Notes under the pieces: generated by a model
Seen by the model: the letters and a program-made list of their open reading frames with translations, nothing else
What the model was told of the DNA's origin: nothing
The model's database searches: none
Origin: Glycine soja
Taxonomy: Eukaryota; Streptophyta; Magnoliopsida; Fabales; Fabaceae
Reading direction: 5' to 3'
Length of the DNA: 64,000 bases
Assembly: GCF_004193775.1 (NCBI RefSeq)
Contig: NC_041005.1
Span: 18,881,865-18,945,864, forward strand
Translations under genes and position numbers: made by a program
Part shown: positions 10,412-22,434 of the stretch, piece by piece
Layout of the letters: each line of letters opens with the position of its first letter
How positions within the stretch are numbered: position 1 is the stretch's first letter

Positions 10412-12022
10412 TGTCATACCCTAATTTCGTCCGGGGATTATTATTTGATGATATACAACCTTTGATTGGCCGCTTCGAGATACTTGGCACCCTTTGTTTC
10501 ACAATATGTGAAGTCCCGAGACGTGCCAAAAATCAAAAGGAAGCAGGCTTACGTGATCCGTGAAAATTCCGTAATGTGACGGAAATCGAAAGGAGGTGTT
10601 TTTCGCAATCCGTGAGTTTTCGTAACTTCTTCGAAAGCTAAAAAAGAGTAAATACATAATCCGTGAAGATTCGTAACCTTGCGGAAGGAAAATAAGTATC
10701 GTTACGAAATTCGTAAAGTTTCGTAACGTTACGGAAAAAGAATTACCAAAAAAGGTGAAGGGGGTGAATTTAGTAAAAGGGGGGTACAAATAGCAATCAG
10801 GCCCACTTGGGCCTTCCAGATTCTTCCTCCGGAAGGCTGTTGCTTCTTAAGGAAGCAACCTTGCTCGCCTGGGCGAGCTGCGTGGCAAGCTCCTCCCCTA
10901 TTTTGCTATAAATAGGGGGAGGAGTGAAGGGAGAAGGGGTTCAGCCTTCTTGGCACTTCTTATTCTCTCGAAATTGCTGAGGAAAATTATTTCCGTGAAG
11001 AAAATTCAAGCCGAGGCGCTTCCGTTACGTTTCCGTAACATTTCCGTTAGTAATTACGCAAAGATTTTTGACCGTTCTTCAACATTCATCGTTCGTTCTT
11101 CGTTTTCTTCAATATTCAATGGGTAAGTACCTCAAATCGAGCTTTTCAATTCATTCTATGTACCCGTGGTGGTCCACATTTCGTTTCATGTATTTTTATT
11201 CTCGTTTTCATTTACTTTCTGTACCCCTTTTTGACGTGCTTCAGTCATTTATTTAAGTCGTTTCTCGCCTAATCTAAAAATAAAATAAATTTCCACCGAT
11301 CATTTGAGTTGTATCATCCGTTAATTTCTGTTAAAATGAATTCCGACCGTTCGGTCGTGCCGTAACCACATCGGAAATCAAAAAAGAGGTAAAATAATAA
11401 TATAATAATCGGAAAAATACCTTCTAGTAGAATAAAGCGAAAAATCAATCGGATGTTTTCTCTTTGGGATTTCTCATTCTTAATTGAATTGACTAATAAC
11501 TAAAGTGAAACTAAGGCTAAAATCAACTTGCCTAGTCAAGCTTGTCCACAAAAATAAGGTTTTGAAAGTTTATCATTTCAGTTTCTTACCAAGTAAAATG
11601 GATCATTTTTAAGGTCCAACGCCTTAAAATGATCACCTTGCAAGTAAAAAGAATCACTTGATTCACGCATAAGAAAGAACTACGTAGGTCTGATTTCCTC
11701 TTCGATGGAGGCTACGTAGGAGCAAAAGCCCCGCTTTTGTCGACCTCAAAAAATAAAAAGAAATAAAAGTTAAGGTAACACAATTCCACAATTCTTAAAA
11801 ATAGGCTATTGTCCTTTGAGACAAACGTGAGAGGTGCTAATACCTTCCTCAAACGTAAATACAACTCCCAAACTTAGAGTTTTTATTTTGACTGGTTTCC
11901 TTCGATTTTTCCAACGTTTTCCACAAATAAACGTTGGTGGCGACTCCGTGCATCTTTCCTTCTTTGGAAAGCGCACCCGTGAGCCTCTCCTTCGCTCGCC
12001 CGCAAAAGGGCACGTTGTGACA
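10412..12022 (+). repeat. Ogre 3' LTR
   Basis: It starts TGTCATACCCTAATTTCG and ends GTTGTGACA. The same start is seen in the solo LTR at 59615. Inside are one pre-TATA palindrome, a TATA box at 10907, a leader and a donor-like GGGTAAGTA near 11121. After it, the Athila-like RNase H frame resumes. Confidence 0.9.
10864..10915 (+). promoter_or_regulatory. Ogre LTR promoter: palindrome and TATA box
   Basis: CTCGCCTGGGCGAG (10864-10877) precedes TATAAATAG (10907-10915) by 29 bases. The position fits a U3 core promoter. Confidence 0.7.
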
Positions 12023-12027
12023 ATACT

Positions 12028-13493
12028 GACCATGCAGCTTTAAAGTACTTGTTGAAGAAGGCTGATTCAAAGCCTAGGTTGATCTGATGGATGCTCTGGC
12101 TCCAAGAGTTTGACTTGGAGATCCGTGATAGGAGCGGAGCACAAAATTTAGTTGCTGATCATTTGAGTCGGATCGAACATGTGTCTGATGAGGACTCACC
12201 CATTCGGGATGATTTCCCGGATGATCATTTATATATATATTGTATAGTATTTCTGATTCTCTTTCTACTCCCTGGTTTGCTAACATTGTCAATTATTTAG
12301 TTGCTTCTGTTTTTCCTCCCTTAGCATCTAAGGCCCAAAAAGATAAAATTAAAAGTGATGCTAAGCATTTTATTTGGGATGACCCCTACTTGTGGAAATT
12401 GTGCACTGATCAGGTCATTAGACAATGCATTCCAGATCATGAGACTGACTCAGTCTTGCAGTTCTGTCATTCGTCCGCACCGGGAGGTCATCTGGGTGTT
12501 CAAAGGACAGCTCGCAAAGTGCTTGACTGTGGCTTTTATTGGCCCACCATCTTTAAAGATGCGTGGAAGATTTATAGCACTTATGAGCAGTGTCAGAAAG
12601 CAGGAAGTGCACTTACATGGCGACAACAAATGCCTCAGCAACCTATGCTATTCTGTGAGGTGTTTGATGTCTGGGGTATAGATTTCATGGGCCCTTTTCC
12701 TGTCTCTTTTGGTTATGTTTACATTCTCCTTGCAGTTGATAATGTTTCAAAATGGGTGGAAGCCAAGCCCACTAGAACTAATGATGCTAAGGTTGTTGCA
12801 GATTTTGTCAGATCTAATCTGTTTTGCAGGTTTGGAGTACCTAAAGCAATCGTTAGTGATAAAGGAACCCATTTTTGCAACTAATCAATGCATGCCTTGC
12901 TTAGAAAGTATGGGGTTGTACATAGGGTATCCACACCATACCACCCCCAAACCAATGGACAGGCAGAAATTTCTAACAGGGAGATCAAGAGAATTTTAGA
13001 GAAGATTGTGCAGCCAAGCAGGAAAGATTAGAGTACTAGGATTGATGATGCTCTTTGGGCATATAGGACTGCCTACAAAGCACCCATAGGAATGTCTCCT
13101 TATCGGGTTGTCTTTGGAAAGGCATGTCATCTTCCAGTGGAGATTGAGCATAAAGCATACTGGGCAGTGAAGACCTGCAACTTCTCTATGGATCAAGCTG
13201 GTGAGGAAAGAAAGTTGCAACTGAGTGAGTTAGATGAGATCCGCCTAGAAGCGTATGAGAATGCCAAGTTCTTCAAAGAAAAGACCAAGAAGTTCCATGA
13301 TAGCATGATAATTAAGAAGGACTTCATGGTTGGGCAAAAAGTGTTATTGTATAATTCTAAGCTTGGACTCATGAGTGGTAAGTTGAGGTCTAAGTGGATT
13401 GGTCCTTTTGTTGTTACTAATTTTTTTCCTTATGCTATAGTTGAGATCAAAAGTGACTCCACAAATAAGAGTTTCAAGGTCAATGGACACTGA
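12028..13493 (+). pseudogene. Athila-like RNase H end and integrase
   Basis: The first residues after the Ogre LTR are DHAALKYLLKKADSKP, the RNase H C-terminus, then EIRDRSGAQNLVADHLSRI. The integrase shows the zinc-binding His pair (CHSSAPGGHLG), the core Asp residues (WGIDFMG, IVSDKGTHF) and the Glu ([10 protein letters not shown]). The GPY-type C-terminal region ([13 protein letters not shown]) is present. In the zinc finger the expected first Cys is Tyr (YEQCQ; the 41-kb copy has CDQC). Damage includes TGA at 12085, a frameshift in an AT run near 12228-12240, TAA at 12882 and TAG at 13029. The Ogre insertion cut off everything upstream. Confidence 0.9.
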
Positions 13494-15107
13494 CTTAAGC
13501 CATTCCTCACAAACCCTTCTTTAGTGGACGTAGTGGTGGAAGAGACTTCCTTACTCCACCCTACTCTTCCTCCACCATGACTTAGGGAGTTCTTCTTTTC
13601 CTATCTCATTCTTTACTTTTATTACATTTGTCCGATTCTATTTGATGGTTTAATTGTTTTTAATCTTTTACTTGTGCTACATTGAGGACAATGTGTTGTT
13701 TAAGTATGGGGGGAGTGTTCTTTGGTTTTTCTAGTTTTGTTAGTTTTGTTAATTTTGTTAGTTGTGTTAAATTTGTTAATTTTGTTAGTTTTGTTGGGTT
13801 TCTAGTTTAATATTTTAGGTCAATTCTATTTGCATGTACAACTTTGCATGTTTTTCTTTGAATTATAGGATATGTTCAACTAATGGGTAATTGTTTTGAA
13901 AATAAAAGTCTCTAGACATTTTGTGATTTGAAATCCTTGTTTTTCCTCTACATGATAGTTTTGAAAGCTCAATTTGGAAGTGATAAGTTTACCTTTGTGA
14001 AAATTTGAGCCATCCATCATCATAATCTTTTGGTGTGTTTTGCCCCGTTGATTGCTTTCACAATAGCCTTGGCTTAATTCTTGTTGATGCTTCCTAATTC
14101 ACATGCATATTTGGAAATGATTTAGGCAATTTTGTTCTTATAAGCCTTTAGCCAAATGGACTTACCTTGAATTAATTCCTTTGATAGCTCTTTTGAGCCT
14201 TGTTCCCCTTTCTTTGTTTTGATCTCATTACAAGCCTTAAGTGAAAAACCATGATTTCACCCTGCCCTTAAGGAATTTTGGAGCTTTGGAATTGTTTTGG
14301 GAATAAGTGTGGGGGGGGGGGGGGGTTTGTTGGATAACATGTTTTGTTGGCTATGCTTCATGATGTATTTTTGGGCCATACTAATGTACATTGTATATGG
14401 GTTAAATGTTGGACATGTTGTTGAATGATATGCTAGTTCTCAAATGCTACTGTTCAAAAAAAAATTGCAAAAAGAAAAAAAAAATTCAAGTTGAATCAAT
14501 CAGAAGAAGAAAAAGAAAAGCAATAAAGTTGAGTGAATAAGTTCTTTAAAAAAAAAAGAGAATGATGAGACTCTTGGTTCTACTCTTTATGCTTAAATTT
14601 TATCTTTAGGTTTTCTTATTTTTTTCTTAATATGCACTTATTCCCCATTGCTCCTCTATTCCTTTGGGATTTAGCTACTTATTCCATATTTTTCCCTACC
14701 TTGTCCTTGATCCCATTACAACCTTAAAAGACCTTTTGATCCTCATGTGCTTGTGTTTATGGGTTGATTGTCAATTTAGAATCTTGCCAAGTTTATGTGG
14801 TGTTGGTTTTCATGGGTGCTTTGAGGGTAAATAGTAGCCTAGACACTTGAGAGATAGAGTGTATATCTTGTGAGGCTTTATCACTTTTCATTCTTGAGAT
14901 GATTAACTATTTTGCCATGATTGGGTTGCTTGGATGATTTTCACGAATATCTTGACTCTTTGGATCTCTTCATGTTAGATGTTACCCATTCCTTGATGTT
15001 CATTGAGAAATATGTAAATGTTTTTGTTTGTCTCTCTTTGATATCCTTGGATTTTGTTCTTTGTTTCATCTTGCCCAGGAGTACAAAAGGCTAAGTATGG
15101 GGGATTT
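13494..15107 (+). other. Athila-like 3' UTR with two polypurine-tract-like sites
   Basis: No coding frame is found. A PPT-like AAGTATGGGGGGAG lies near 13703 and the LTR-adjacent AAGTATGGGGGATTT is at 15093-15107. A run of 15 G occupies 14311-14325. T-rich GTTTTGTTAGTTTTG-type repeats fill about 13730-13800. Confidence 0.7.
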
Positions 15108-16230
15108 TGATGTGCCATTATTTTCTCCTATTTCATAACCCTTTTTGCACCATTTTAATTACTGATTAGTCTTAATTGTCAAATTAATTATGCAGTTTTA
15201 TCATTTGGGCCTATTGGATTAATTTTGTGTTTTTAATTTAATTTCAGGAGAATTATAAGCAACTGGGCTTGAATCCAGAATTGGGCTTGGACTTGAAGAG
15301 AGCAGACAATTTTATCAAATCTTATCTTATCTAGATTTTATCTAATTTAGATATTATTTCATCTAGATCTTATCTTATCTAATCTTATTTAGATTTTATT
15401 TCATCTAGATTTTATTTTATCAAATCTTATCTTATCTTGTCTAGATTTTATTTTATTTATGGGCTTGGACTTAAAACAGATTTGTAAGCTTTGGGGCTGA
15501 AAAATATATAACAACACCAAGGCTCTAGTTTGACTCTCTCTCCTCTCCTCTCTCCGCTTTAGTTTTGAGTTTTAGGCTTTTCTTCTTCTTTTAGACACTT
15601 TTTCGTTTTGCAATTGCAGTTGTTACTTTTCGTTTTAGCAATAAAATTTTGTTCTCTATTGATTAATGGAAGGCTAAGTCTCCAGCGTTGTTTTCTCTTG
15701 AGGATCAAGCACAGTTCTCTTTGAGGTTCTATTATTGCTATTAAAATCTGATAAGTTTTTCCTCTTCACTAATTACTCTGTATTTGTTGCTAGTAATTCA
15801 TGCATGCTTAGTGCTTGATTAATTGTCTCTGCGCTTAATTTACATTCATGCTCAATGATTGTTTATGATTAATTGGTGTATGTGTTGCTTAAACACATAA
15901 TGAATGCCTTATGTTAAATTTCGCTTAGTAATTTAATTTAGGGTTGGATTAAGTGGTTGAACTGATAAAGGATAAACTATCATAACCTAGGATAAAAGAC
16001 TTTCTTGTGAATCAAGGGGAAGCAACGTGTTTTAATTCTGATATTTTCTAATTCAATTTTACTCGCTGTTTAATTTACAAAAACAACAACCCCCCCCCCC
16101 CAATTTGTTACTATTTTCCTACTATCTGTTATGAACATTTTGTTTATCATTGCTCGGTGGGAAATGACCTAGGATCACTTCCTAGTTACTGTATTTTAAT
16201 GTTTATTTGATTCGGGTACGACCTCGATCA
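15108..16230 (+). repeat. Athila-like 3' LTR
   Basis: The LTR starts TGATGTGCC directly after the polypurine tract and ends CGACCTCGATCA. It contains an ATCTAGAT array, a TATA box near 15504 and a C12 run at 16090-16101. The end is inferred from the terminal CA and family resemblance because the 5' partner is off-window. Confidence 0.75.
15316..15510 (+). promoter_or_regulatory. ATCTAGAT palindrome array upstream of a TATA box
   Basis: Between 15316 and 15470 the palindrome ATCTAGAT and close variants recur, spaced by TTTTATTTC/TTATCTT-type sequence. ATATATA (15504-15510) follows within about 40 bases. The layout is that of an LTR U3 region. Confidence 0.55.
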
Positions 16231-17551
16231 GTTGTGACTTAGGATACACTGCAAGAATGTCTAGAGGCTTAAAGTGGTCTTTAATTAGAAAGTGAGTAAA
16301 ATACTTATTTTCTTTCAAAACCATACATGGAATATTTTTAAAGGATTTTCTTTGGAATTTTGGACAAAGAATTTGGGGTTAGTAACATTCTAAATTTTAT
16401 GATTGTATTATATCTAATAATTTATGTATACTAATTTACATATATTTTGCAAGTATGATAATCATTATTTATAAGATTTATTGATGCTAATAATTATAAG
16501 ATAGATTGAGTTGGATTATGATTATTTAGTGAGAATAATTGATCGGATTTTGATAGATTATTATTATAATTTAATTAATTTTAATGTGTATGATATCATG
16601 TTTTTGATTGTTTGATACTATGAGATCAAGCTTGTGCTCCACATTACAAGAGATTGAGGTAACTTCTTCAATAATGGAGTACATTTCCACATGAGGTTGA
16701 GCTGGTGCTTCACATGATTGAGATTGAGGTAACTTCTTCAAGAAATGAGTATATTTTCACATGATTGAGATTGAGGAAACTTCTTCGAGGAAGGAGTATA
16801 TCTCTACATGATTGAGATTGAGGAGACTTCTCTGAGGAATGAGTATATCCCCACATGAGGTTGAGCTAATGCTCCATATGATTGGTTTTATAACCACAAG
16901 AGATTGAGGTAACTTTTTTGAGAAAGAAGTATATCTCCACATAACATTGAATGCCTGTCAATTGATTGATTTTAAGATTGATTAATTGTGATATTATTAA
17001 TGATTGGTTATTGATATGTGAGAGGCTTGTGTGATAATGCTATAATATCTAATTATGAGAAAATTATTATTTTAAGATATTATATTACTACTAGTGTTAT
17101 TTTAAAAGAATGTGGGTACCATGGTTGATTTTTTTTTATTACCGCGTTGGCTGAGAACAACACCATTTGTGAACTATTTTTGTAATTGAGTGTTTTATTC
17201 ACTGGGAACATATTTCTCATTAGTTAGTGTTGTTTTTAGAGCATGAAGATGAAATCATGGGGACTAAGGAGGCTTAAAGAATTACTATCTGACTTATTTA
17301 GTTTGGTTTTAAAGTGGTCAGGATTATTAGAATAAAGGGTTGTTTGTTGTTGAATAGATTTTATTGTTTGCTATTTAAGGTTGTTAGTAATCATTAGAGT
17401 TTCGGATTCCATGATTGAGTTTATACACATATGGATTATATTGGATATTTTAATATGTATGACTATTGTTTTAGACCTTTTTGGGTTTTTTTGAAATTTA
17501 ATCTTTAACGAATTTTATGTATAGTTTATTATTGTAACGAAGGACGTTACA
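16231..17551 (+). repeat. Probable LTR, 3' part, interrupting a Tat integrase
   Basis: This AT-rich non-coding DNA ends in the hairpin TGTAACG-AAGGA-CGTTACA (17533-17551). Immediately after it an integrase C-terminal reading begins. Its ending resembles that of the 58148-62077 LTR, so I read it as an LTR in which the Athila-like element inserted. The 5' end is off-window; the right target-site copy would be CTTGA. Confidence 0.5.
16625..16945 (+). repeat. Imperfect repeats of an AGATTGAGG unit
   Basis: AGATTGAGG followed by AACTTCTTC-like sequence recurs at 16651, 16721, 16768, 16815 and 16901, so spacing varies from 47 to 86 bases. Copies of CACATGA and GTATATCTCCACATG are interspersed. It lies inside the probable LTR. 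Confidence 0.8.
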
Positions 17552-17830
17552 CTTGATGAATTAGATGAGTTAAATAAGGATCGACTCATGGCACTTGATC
17601 AAATTCAGCTTAACAAGAAAAGTTGAAAGAGAATACAGTAAACATGTTAAGCTCGAGCGATTTAGTGAAGGGGACATTGTTTGAAAGTCAATTCTACCAC
17701 TGGGAAGACTTGGAGCTTGGCAAGTGGTCCCCGAATTGGGAAGGACCATTCACAATTAGTCAGACTCTAACTAATAAAGTGTTTTGGCTAGTTAATTCAG
17801 ATGGAAGAGAGTTGGATTGAAGCATAAATG
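17552..17830 (+). pseudogene. Tat-type integrase C-terminal fragment
   Basis: The fragment reads LDELNKDRLMALDQIQ, then a damaged linker with a stop near 17624, then ELGKWSPNWEGPFTIS and a GRELD/LKHF-PSIWEEG-like ending around 17800-17870. This resembles the integrase tail of Tat-lineage elements. The rest of pol would lie left of the nested insertions, outside the window. It points toward the minus-strand plant-mobile-domain gene whose stop lies about 160 bases downstream. Confidence 0.65.
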
Positions 17831-20662
17831 CTGAATAATTAAAACATTTCCATCCTTCTATTTGGGAAGAAGGATAGAGGAAAAAGCAAATTGTCAATAG
17901 TAACCACAAGCCTGTTACTTAGCTAATCCAAAGGTTGTCCAAAATTGGACTTATTCAAAAGGAAAAGGCATAAGTTCAAAAGTAATAATCAAGGATTGGC
18001 AGCTGAATCAATCATCATGTCATTAAGCTCAATGGAAGAAGTGTCAACATTGCCTACATCCTTTTCAGGTTGATCAACAAGTCCAACATCAATGCTTGGG
18101 GCAAAATAGAATTATTCTGAGCGATAGTGGCAACATGAACTCTAGATACTTTGGCAACAACCTCTATAATATGATCCATGATTCCTAATGGTAGAATAAT
18201 TGTAGATGGAGAACGGAAGGAGGTGAAAAAAGGGTTTGTTTGGCTTGGTCAAACTACTGTCATAAGTCATCCCATATCTTTCTATCTTTAGCAATACCCA
18301 TTTCGCTTGTATTAAGATCTTTCTTTAGTCCTTCTTGTTGATGAAGCAAATAAGTGATGCTAGGATCAAGAGAATTTGCCAAGGTGTAGAGTTGAATGTT
18401 TTGATCCAAATTGCCTTTAAGTTTCGATTTCAAAATAGTGATCTTGGGATGTAATTCAGCCAACTCTTTCTTGATACACCCAAGTTCAGTTGTCAGGTTG
18501 ACAAATCTTTTGTTGAGATGTTCTTGTTTAGCCAAGTCATCCTGTCATTCTGCTTCAACAGTTTGGAAGTTGGAAATATAAGTGGACTTCTGAGTTTGCA
18601 ATTTTCTCAGCTATTCCAAATCAGTCGTGGCAGAATGATATCAACATCGGTGCATATTAGATTGAAGATTAAGTCACCAAGATATGGTTGAGGAGTTGGC
18701 AACTAGCATCAAAGATTGTGGGTGTTGCGGCCAATTTGGCAAATGATAGCCGAATTGACTTTAGCATAGCAGAATTGGAGGGAACATATCTTGACATGAA
18801 TTGTTCCACATGGGAAAAATGGTGATCAATAGGAGATTTGTCAGATACCACGGGAACATAAGAAGCAGGGGATTGTAAGTATTCAACTAAGGCTTCTTCT
18901 ATAACATTTGGCAAGATGGGGCGTGTGAAAGTTGACAATTGACCAAGGGTCAATGTTGGCATAAAAGGAATGGCAAAAGATTCGAAAGGTGCATTGGAAG
19001 GTTCTTCTGTGAAAACTGATTCCTAAAATTAAAAAGCAAAAGTAGGTTAGTGGAGGTCGTGTAAAACAAAATGAAAAGTGCTATGGCGACTAAGACACTT
19101 ACATGGATAGATGTAGAAATGGATCCAACCTTTAATATTTTGTGGCTTCAGCTTGGAGTGGTGGCCAATTTATACAAAGAATTCTGAATTAGATATTGAC
19201 ACCCGAGTCGATGGAGGATTAGGAACAGATGATTTCTGAGCAGTAATAGATCTAGTGGTTCTCTTGAAAGTCAGAGGAGCTAATTTTGGAGAAGTGTCAT
19301 CTTCTATGATTTCCAAATCAATCGTCTCAATTCATTGTTTGGCTATAAAGGAAAGTTTAAGCCGAATAACAACAAGGGAAAGAGAAACTAAAAGATGAAG
19401 ATATAAAATGATACCTGATTGCGGAGCTGGTGAAGGATTAATGGTGATTCCAGTCGATGAGCTTTTCTTCTTTTTAGCCAAAATAGAAGCCAAATGAGAA
19501 GAAGATGGTTAGGGTTGGCTTGGAGTTTGAGCAATAGGATTTGGTTGAACACTGTCATTGGCTTGTAAAAGGTAAAAAGGAAGCCCCTTCAAAAATGGGG
19601 CATTTTTTATAGTAGGCCATCAATTAAGGAAACTGGTGGTTTTCTTGGGACCAGGCAAGAATAAATGGAATCTAAAAAGGCTAAGTATCTAATGAGTTAG
19701 GTTGATGATTTTCTTTACCTCTTTGGCAAACAACAAACGATGAGAATTAGGTGAGGTCGTTGTCAGAAAGGCCATAGGAAGATGTTGAGTAAGGCCAAAT
19801 TGATGAGCCATGAATTGTGAGTTGTAAGGCTCAACAAAAATTTTGTTATACCCAGATGCAAGCTGGACTCCGCAAAACAAATGCCTAGCAGGCAGGATGC
19901 TACCCCAGTTTTTCAATTGTACTACTTTAGCCTCCAAATCGGTAAGAGGGTTCATTTTAACCTAGTCAGGAATGACATGGTCAACAATTGGGGGGGGGGG
20001 GGGGTTCCATAAAGCATCCATATCATCTAGTATGCCAAAAATGACCTCTATAAAGAAGTGAGTGTTAGAGTATTGGCAAGCATACCAATGTCATTGTAGG
20101 TTACATATTTTATAAAAGAGATCGTCTCCATAGGGACTTGAGTTACTCAATTCCTCTAGATAAAAGTAAACAGTTCAATAGTTATGTACAAATTTAATCA
20201 AAATATCATTGGTTTAATGGAAATAATGAAAGTAACGAAATAACAAAAATAACAAAATTAGTGCATCAAAAATACTTAAAATTAAAAAAAACAATTAAAA
20301 CAAATTAAATTAATTCAAGAAAGATGTACAATTGGATTTCATCGTTTATACCCTTAGAATCCTAATAAAATTTAATATATATGAATCATTTTCTAACATC
20401 ACCGATGCACACATTAAATTACCACGAATCGATCCCTCACATATGAAGTAAATATCCCAACATTACAATCATAAACTTGTGCTATTTGCAATCTAAACAT
20501 TATGCTATATTCCTAGTAATGTAACGTAAAGTGTAAATTTATTCAGTTCAAATTCTAAGAGTACTTTTCAGTCAAACTTAAAATCCAATTTCATGAAACC
20601 GGTGATCAAATAGAATCAAGTATTACGAACAGAATGAAATCATGAGTAATGAGTAGAAAAGA

Positions 20663-20664
<2 letters not shown>

Positions 20665-20704
<40 letters not shown>
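20665..20704. repeat. AT microsatellite
   Basis: About twenty uninterrupted AT dinucleotides lie within the outer solo LTR. Confidence 0.97.
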
Positions 20705-20708
<4 letters not shown>

Positions 20709-20926
20709 CTAAAAAGATACATAAGGGTATGAAGATTACATCCAATCCTTTGATGAAACTAACTGATCATTGTGTAGAGCACAACATCAAAAAAAGAAAT
20801 GATGAAGGAAACGATCCATGATCATAAATCGGCAACTCAATGCCAATTTGTTTCTCCTTTCTCTCTCCTTGATGTGTGCTTCTTCTCACTGGTATTGCAC
20901 TGGTTCTCTTCCACTGGTTTGCATGG

Positions 20927-21075
20927 CTATTTATAGAAAATGAGCCAAGAGGTGCCAGACCAACTCGCCCAGGTGAGCTGTACTAGCCTAGGCAAGTTAG
21001 TTGCTTACAGCTGAAGGCATTCACTTGCCCAGGTGAGTTGTACTCGCCTAGGCGAGTTGTACTCACCCAAGCTAG
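20927..21075 (-). promoter_or_regulatory. Outer solo LTR promoter: CTCGCC-type palindromes and TATA box
   Basis: On the minus strand TATAAATAG lies at 20935-20927. Upstream of it (20968-21075) are CTCGCCCAGGTGAG, ACTTGCCCAGGTGAGT, CTCGCCTAGGCGAG and shorter halves. This is the same motif family as in the Ogre LTRs. Confidence 0.6.
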
Positions 21076-21113
21076 TTGTCTGCTTAGGTCTGAACAAACT
21101 TCACAAGCCCAGG

Positions 21114-22434
21114 TGTTAACTCGTTGGCAAATGTACCAATTTTTCACAAGTAGTAAAGTTAAATGAAAGTCCGAGTGTTGAATCCTCAAAGACTTTGTTT
21201 GTACTTAGATTGGTGCAAACCCAATTTTTAAGCAATTAAAAAGAGTAGAAGAGATCAAGAATTGTAAATGTGAAATTTAAGGGCAAAGGTAAAAGAGAAG
21301 AAAACAAGAAAATAAACAATAGTTCGAATGCAAAAGATGAATTCAGAATGAAAATATGTTAGGGCCTAGCATGCCAAAACTACTTGTGATGCAATGTTAA
21401 TAATTTTCTCTATCTAGTGTTATCCTAGTTTTCACCCACACCTACTATGACACTCTATCTTTGGTTTCCCACATGAAGAGCCTAATTTATCTATTTTTCT
21501 CTCCCAAATTTCTTTGCAAAGATAAAAACAGTAAATTGCATTAAGATTAAAGATGCATAAAATAGGCTAAACAAATATCACTTTATTTCTAGCAATGATT
21601 TCATTTAGATTCCCTTTCCCAGTTCTTAGAAAATAACCATTTTTCAATGCATTATCCCTTAAACACTACATGAACATGGGTGATCAGGCCATAATCAATA
21701 AACAAATAAGCATAGAAAAGAGCAGTAGAAATTGGATTGCATTAAATAGAAAATAGGAAAGAATTACATTACAAGAGTTGGCCTGCCAGGCTCCCAACAA
21801 TGGGGGTTTAGCCTATCATTTTCATGAGAGGTTTCACACTTCAGGGGCTTATATGGATAGAAGAAGGGAAGGGATGGATAAAAGAAAGGAAGGGAAGAAT
21901 GGCTAGAGAAGGAGGATTTCCCCTATTAGAGATGCTCAGGGCTTGGATGTAATCAATTGAGAGCTCTGAAACTCGGTGTGTTTTTCCCTTCTGCTTCCTA
22001 CTCCTTTTATAGGTCTAAGGTAGCTTAAAATCCATGCGACGTCATACTGAGCATGTACTTATGGGCTTAGCGGGAATGGTGGTGATCTCGCACTTAGCGC
22101 TTGGTCGCGCTAAGTGCGCCTTTGGACTTTCTTGTGGGCCTTCGTCGCGCTAAGCGTGAGTTGGCTGCTAAGCAAGGAGACACGCTGGGCCTTTCTTATG
22201 CGCTAAGCGAGCTGTCTCAATCTTCAACATTTTCTTCAAGGCTTTTTGTTCAAGTTTTTGCATCGATTTTCCTCCAAAGCACTTGTAATTGTCTTCTTTT
22301 GAATCCTGCAGGTAAAAAATTACTATGATATTAAATTCCTCATTATTTCATTAAAAACAATAGTAAAAGGGAGGAATTCTAATCATTCTCAAGAAAAATT
22401 AACTATCAATTAAACTTAAATTTCACAGTTATCA
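21114..22434 (-). repeat. Inner solo LTR nested in the outer solo LTR
   Basis: On the minus strand it starts TGATAACTGTGAAATTTAAG (22434) and ends GAGTTAACA (21114). Flanks CCAGG (21109-21113) and CCAAG (22435-22439) differ at one base. Its length (1321) and terminal design resemble the outer LTR, so the two are probably related families. Confidence 0.8.
22003..22207 (-). promoter_or_regulatory. Inner solo LTR promoter: CGCTAAGCG-type palindromes and TATA box
   Basis: On the minus strand TATAAAAGG lies at 22011-22003. Upstream are six or so GCTAAGCG/GCTTAGCG variants (22058-22207), including a perfect 12-bp inverted repeat (22089-22100 with 22107-22118). Confidence 0.6.

Larger units (their letters stand above)
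1..12022 (+). mobile_element. Ogre/Tat-lineage Ty3/gypsy retrotransposon, 3' part
   Basis: This is the 3' portion of a long Tat-lineage element; its 5' LTR, gag and the protease active site lie before the window. In order it holds protease with G-patch, RT-RNase H, archaeal-type RNase H with integrase, a 3' accessory ORF, a minisatellite-bearing 3' UTR, a polypurine tract and the 3' LTR. The second RNase H domain is known only from the Tat lineage, and the size plus G-patch points to Ogre. The coding part has several frameshifts and stops, so it is not autonomous. It interrupts an Athila-like RNase H gene, whose frame resumes directly after the 3' LTR. The right-hand target-site copy is ATACT (12023-12027); the left copy is off-window. 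Confidence 0.9.
12023..16230 (+). mobile_element. Athila-like Ty3/gypsy element, 3' part
   Basis: It holds the RNase H end, integrase, a 1.6-kb 3' UTR, a polypurine tract and the 3' LTR. The left part is beyond the Ogre insertion and outside the window. The domain order and sequence parallel the two-LTR Athila-like element at 37006-47541. The right target-site copy would be GTTGT (16231-16235). Confidence 0.85.

Noticed and set aside
22101..22328. 75-residue plus-strand ORF
   Set aside because: It lies in the palindrome array of a minus-strand solo LTR and has no domain.
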